DNA from: Brassica napus
Taxonomy: Eukaryota > Streptophyta > Magnoliopsida > Brassicales > Brassicaceae
NCBI RefSeq assembly: GCF_020379485.1
Contig: NC_063438.1
Span: 4,360,024 to 4,424,023 of the forward strand
Reading direction: 5' to 3'
DNA: 64,000 nt
The position numbers and the translations under genes were made by a program. Shown here one piece after another: positions 61,987-64,000 of the stretch (the stretch's first letter is position 1; every line of letters starts with the position of its first letter). Under the pieces are notes generated by a model that saw only the letters and a list, made by a program, of their open reading frames with translations, was not told the DNA's origin and did not search any database.

Positions 61987-64000
61987 ATGGCCGACCACTG
62001 TATGATCATTGCCGGCGAATGGAAGATCTCCGGCGACGGTAGCTGGAACTTTTCCATCGACAAACACCAAATGTCGAGGATTGTCACACTTAGCCCCTCC
62101 ATGACGTTGTTAGAACTGCAGAACAATGTCTTGAATGAGTTCTTTCCTAACAAACAAACACGCCAGAAGCCTCTTTGAGCTACTGGCCTCCGAACTCTAA
62201 AGAACTGGCAACGGGCATCTCAACCCCACCCGTCATCCTCACACACGATGGTTCTGTTTGTTTCTTCTACCGGCATTTCGAGTTACAGAGGGGCATGAAC
62301 TTGTTTGTCACCTTCAAACAGCAGTCGGAACCCATAAACACGAGTCAAGTTGATGAAAATCTATTCCCATTCACCACTCCCAAACAGCCTATCACAAAAC
62401 CCCCCCCCCCCCTCTACTCAACCGCTATTCCGGTCCTCGTCCCCCTGCATCCGGACTTTCCCCGCCTTCTACCGCCGCGTCTAAAATCCCTGGATTTTCC
62501 CTTTTCCCTGACGATGATTTATTTGGAGCCAGCCCTTCTAAGCCATCTAACACAACCACCAGCCCTCACTCAGCTCCTTCCAAGATCCGACGTTTCTCAC
62601 TTATTGATGAAACTGTTCTCTGTAGCGACGAGATGCTAGAAGAGATGTTCAAAGCAGACTCCGACAACCTCCCCGATAGTTGGCAAATAGATGCTGAGGA
62701 GGAGGAGGTTAGCGGTCCTGACAGTCCCCTTCCTCCTGGTTTTGAAGAAGTGCAACCACGTGGTTATGACCATGACTTCTGGGACCCTTTGATTGCTAAA
62801 CATCTTGGTGGATCTGATGCGGAACAGGTTATTGCCGGCATAGATGTTCCAAAAACGGCTCCACACAGTATCCACACTGAAACATCACCTGCAGAGCAGC
62901 CAACCAACCAGAAGCCTGATCCTGAAGATCCTACCTCACACCATCATAGTTTCCCCCATGTATACCCTAATCCTATGGACACCCGCACGCCTCAATCAGT
63001 TCCCTCACCGCACCGAAGGTATCCATATGGACAGACCGCTACACCTTCTGCCGGAGAACAACCCCCGCAAAATCCACATGGACAATCTACTTTCACTCCC
63101 GTTGGTGTACACAAATCCACTACTCCACATGTACACTCATCGCCGTCCACGCGTACACCACCAGGCCGTCCCAACAACCCCTCCCAAGTCCCACCTTCGA
63201 CTCCGCCGCTGCGCGAGACCAGGCTACTCTCAGAGATTAGTGATGAGGAATTCGACGTCCCACCACTCTTTGACGATCTTTCTTACGAAACTGAGGATGT
63301 TCCTGACTTGAATTGGGAGGATAGCGGCGAGGAACCATTCGTGGGGAAACTGTATGCAACAAAGCAGGATTGTCAAATTGGGCTTGCTATCTACGCAATC
63401 AAGGAGCAGTTCTACTTCAGGCAAACCCGAACCACTAGGCATTCCTTTGTGCTTAGTTGTCATGATACTAAGTGTGATTGGCGCATACTGGCGAAGGAGC
63501 TAACCAACTGTGGTTACTACACCATCAAAAAGGCCCAGCTTGATCACACCTGCACCATTGACACACGCAACCTATACAGGAAGAAGGCCACTTCCAAAGT
63601 CATTGCCCACATATATCGCTCTCGCTACACCGAACCCAACAACGGCCCTAAATCACTACAGCTTCAGCAGATGCTATTGGAAGACCTCCGCATAGATGCT
63701 TCCTACATGAAATGCCATAGGGCCAAAGGGCAAGCGGTGGATAACACTATTGGAAATGCTGAGGATTCATTCCTCAACATCGCCTTCTATTTTGAGAGGC
63801 TTAAAGCAACCAACCCAGGCACGGTTACTGCAATCGAAACCGAGCCTGATATAGAAGGCAACACACGTTTTCTCTATGGCTTTCTGGCCTTTGGTGCTTC
63901 GATACAGGGCTTCCGGCGCCTACGCAAGGTTCTTATTATTGATGGGACACACCTTTCCGGGAAATATAAGGGGGTACTACTCACGGCTAGTGGTCAAGAC
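61987..64000 (+). pseudogene. MuDR-type transposase, N-terminal part, two frameshifts, cut by right edge
   Basis: A Mutator-like (MULE) transposase. The frame starts at ATG 61987 (MADHCMIIAGEW) after a TTGCAG acceptor. It shifts by one base between about 62100 and 62163 (to the frame of SLSYWPPNSKELATGI), and again at a 12-13-base C run (62400-62412). From 62414 one frame is open to the end of the window. It contains a Pro/Ser/His-rich linker (62880-63220), then the MuDR N-terminal domain (GKLYATKQDCQIGLAIYAIK, CHDTKCDWRILAK, with DHTC) and the start of the DDE catalytic domain (LIIDGTHLSGKYKGVLLTAS). The catalytic Asp of IDGTHL is present. The rest of the catalytic core and any zinc knuckle lie outside. 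Shifts could be real lesions or, at the C run, a sequencing error. Confidence 0.85.

Noticed and set aside
62992..63177. Cys/Gly-rich minus-strand frame
   Set aside because: Antisense of the Pro/His-rich linker of the MuDR transposase.

Overview
The window is nuclear DNA from a flowering plant, almost certainly a Brassicaceae. The genes have GT-AG introns, AT-rich intergenic DNA and plant-specific families (Dof, SIAMESE-related, GT14, CHX). Their order closely follows Arabidopsis thaliana chromosome 2 around At2g37620-At2g37480. Locus names are recalled from memory and were not searched. Every exon junction below was read by hand from splice sites and reading frame.

Layout. 1-11 kb: actin (minus, cut by the left edge), a SIAMESE-related CDK inhibitor (+), a 4-kb Helitron that splits an older MITE, and ribosomal protein L36 (+). 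11-25 kb: small DNA transposons, a Dof transcription factor (minus), a GT14 beta-glucuronosyltransferase (minus), a 300-bp foldback and SLT1 (+). 25-28 kb: a second Helitron carrying a broken C2-domain gene fragment. 28-31 kb: a divergent pair of S-phase genes, ORC2 (minus) and histone H4 (+), sharing an upstream region with an E2F-type site and a histone octamer. 35-42 kb: a CHX-type cation/H+ exchanger with a one-base frameshift, then an ARF-GAP gene. 44-53 kb: an SDR, an organelle-type RRM protein, the arginine-biosynthesis enzyme ArgJ, and convergent to it a small basic protein of unknown function. 53-59 kb: a gene-free Helitron cluster. 62-64 kb: a MuDR-like transposase running off the right edge.

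The genes are not an operon and serve unrelated tasks: cytoskeleton, cell cycle and replication, translation, wall glycosylation, stress tolerance, ion transport, vesicle traffic and arginine synthesis. The most informative structural points are (i) H4 and a CHX20-like gene between ORC2 and the ARF-GAP, which as I recall sit in the At3g53 sister block in Arabidopsis, (ii) exact Helitron boundaries including a head-to-tail junction, and (iii) gene fragments inside Helitrons. I found no CRISPR array, rRNA, confident tRNA, or clearly new molecular system.
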